DNA of 23,804 nt. It comes from Bacteroides sp. UBA7333 (GTDB lineage Bacteria; Bacteroidota; Bacteroidia; Bacteroidales; Bacteroidaceae). The stretch lies in the NCBI GenBank assembly GCA_002471195.1, contig DKPN01000065.1, positions 1 through 23,804 of the forward strand. The letters run 5' to 3'. Of the stretch, positions 23,113-23,804 are shown one piece after another. The position numbers and the translations under genes are program-made. The notes beneath the pieces were generated by a model. It was given only the letters and a program-made list of their open reading frames with translations. It searched no databases and was not told the origin of the DNA. Every line of letters begins with the position of its first letter. The first letter of the stretch is position 1.

Positions 23113-23409
23113 ATGAACAGTTTACAATCTATTTGGCATTTTGCAGGTAAACATAAATACATGATTACAATTGCAACATTTATTTTGATTATTGTTTTCT
23201 TAGATGAAAATAGTGCCATTCAACGTATCAATTATTCGCGTGAAATAAGTTTATTGAATGAAGAGATAAACAAGTATCGCCAAGAATACGAAGAGAGCAC
23301 TAAAAAACTAAATGAATTAAATAGTAATCCTGAAGTAATAGAACAAATTGCTAGAGAGAAATATTTGATGAAAAAACCAAATGAAGACATCTACGTTTTT
23401 GAAGATTAA
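23113..23409 (+). CDS. FtsB/DivIC-family septum formation initiator protein
   Basis: This 98-residue bitopic membrane protein is predicted to act in the divisome with FtsL and FtsQ. A short cytoplasmic end (1-16) is followed by one hydrophobic helix (17-30, MITIATFILIIVFL), then a periplasmic coiled coil (about 36-72, leucine and charged heptads) and the typical tail NPEVIEQIAREKYLMKKPNE (72-91). That tail is the hallmark of the family. The start at 23113 is chosen because the longer frame begins inside the promoter element. The next gene starts 3 bases after the stop. Length and domain order match small DivIC/FtsB proteins; which of the two names applies cannot be told. Confidence 0.9.
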   Translation: MNSLQSIWHFAGKHKYMITIATFILIIVFLDENSAIQRINYSREISLLNEEINKYRQEYEESTKKLNELNSNPEVIEQIAREKYLMKKPNEDIYVFED

Positions 23410-23412
23410 TAT

Positions 23413-23766
23413 ATGAAACAATTTATAACAGCACTTTTTTTTGTAGGAGCCATAATGGCTTTGATCGGAGCCATCTTATACATCAGTGTGTGGAAAGAAT
23501 ATGCACCATACATTTATACAATTGGAGCAGGGTTCATAGCTTTCGCACAAATCAACACTCCACTAGAAGTCAAAAGTAAAATCCTTAAAAGATTACGTAT
23601 CCAACAAATTTTTGGAGCTATCACTTTGGTTTTAACGGGAGCATTCATGATGTTTACAAACAATAATGAATGGATTGCATGTTTAACAATAGCAGCTATT
23701 CTTGAACTTTACACATCATTCAGAATTCCGCAAGAAGAAAGTAAAGTAAAGAACCAATCGAATTAA
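23413..23766 (+). CDS. Small four-helix membrane protein of unknown function
   Basis: I do not recognise a named family. The 117-residue protein has four hydrophobic segments, at about residues 4-25, 33-50, 63-83 and 86-104. The loop between the second and third is strongly basic (KSKILKRLRIQQ), which suggests a cytoplasmic loop, and the C-terminal tail is polar. Spacing of 3 bases after the ftsB-like gene implies translation from the same mRNA, so a role near the division apparatus or envelope is possible but unproven. Codon use and AT-richness look like the neighbours, so recent transfer is not indicated. Confidence 0.75.
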   Translation: MKQFITALFFVGAIMALIGAILYISVWKEYAPYIYTIGAGFIAFAQINTPLEVKSKILKRLRIQQIFGAITLVLTGAFMMFTNNNEWIACLTIAAILELYTSFRIPQEESKVKNQSN

Positions 23767-23804
23767 GAAACAAAGCAATCCACATATATCATAAAAAAGG
23801 GAAC
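23767..23804. other. Window end after the membrane protein gene
   Basis: The final 38 bases hold no terminator. They end in a run of A with GGG, possibly the upstream side of another gene in the same unit that is cut off by the window edge. Confidence 0.3.

Noticed and set aside
1..23804. Insertion sequence, prophage, toxin-antitoxin or defence system
   Set aside because: All sizeable real frames are housekeeping or phylum-typical genes; no transposase, integrase, nuclease pair or terminal repeats were seen.

Overview
The window is a stretch of ordinary chromosome from an AT-rich member of the Bacteroidota, most likely the order Bacteroidales. Four things point there. Most transcription units are preceded by the phylum's sigma-ABfr type promoter (TTTG, about 19-22 bases, TAnnTTTG), and true Shine-Dalgarno sequences are nearly absent. 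Rho carries a very long disordered N-terminal insert. A DUF4270 lipoprotein is paired with a short GT5 (glycogen synthase-like) protein beside panC-panD. The NfnA and NfnB parts of a ferredoxin/NAD(P)H oxidoreductase are fused in one polypeptide. I see no insertion sequence, phage gene, CRISPR array or other accessory island. The family within the order cannot be fixed from this sequence.

Layout. (1) 240-4088, plus: glnS, a TPR protein and a DedA-family membrane protein, closely packed and ended by a hairpin terminator. (2) 4290-6668, minus: a GT5-like protein followed by a DUF4270 lipoprotein. (3) 6914-8131, plus: panC and panD for pantothenate/CoA, divergent from block 2. A perfect 46-bp palindrome closes this block and also closes block 4, which converges on it. 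(4) 8186-12639, minus, three separate units: rplU-rpmA (with a structured leader), serS and the NfnAB fusion. (5) 12640-13199: a gene-free divergent region with a 23-bp-period direct repeat array. (6) 13200-19487, plus: tilS, rho, ffh and folD, each with its own promoter; rho, ffh and folD each end in a clear terminator hairpin. (7) 19565-21110, plus: a secreted CapA-like protein, tRNA-His and a PspC-domain protein. (8) 21167-22972, minus: dnaX. (9) 23113-23766, plus: an FtsB/DivIC-like divisome protein and a small four-helix membrane protein of unknown function.

The genes are mainly information processing (two tRNA synthetases, tRNA lysidine synthase, tRNA-His, L21, L27, Rho, SRP Ffh, DnaX) plus cofactor metabolism (pantothenate, folate) and an electron-bifurcation-type flavoenzyme typical of anaerobes.

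The points most worth a second look are: the GT5-like protein that lacks both its C-terminal half and the KxGG substrate loop; a possible autoregulatory RNA in front of rplU; the 23-bp-period G-rich dyad array; a tilS promoter placed so that its mRNA should be leaderless; two adjacent U-U oppositions in the tRNA-His acceptor stem; and the low-complexity insert of Rho. For several genes the longest reading frame begins upstream of, or inside, a promoter or terminator, so shorter starts were chosen.
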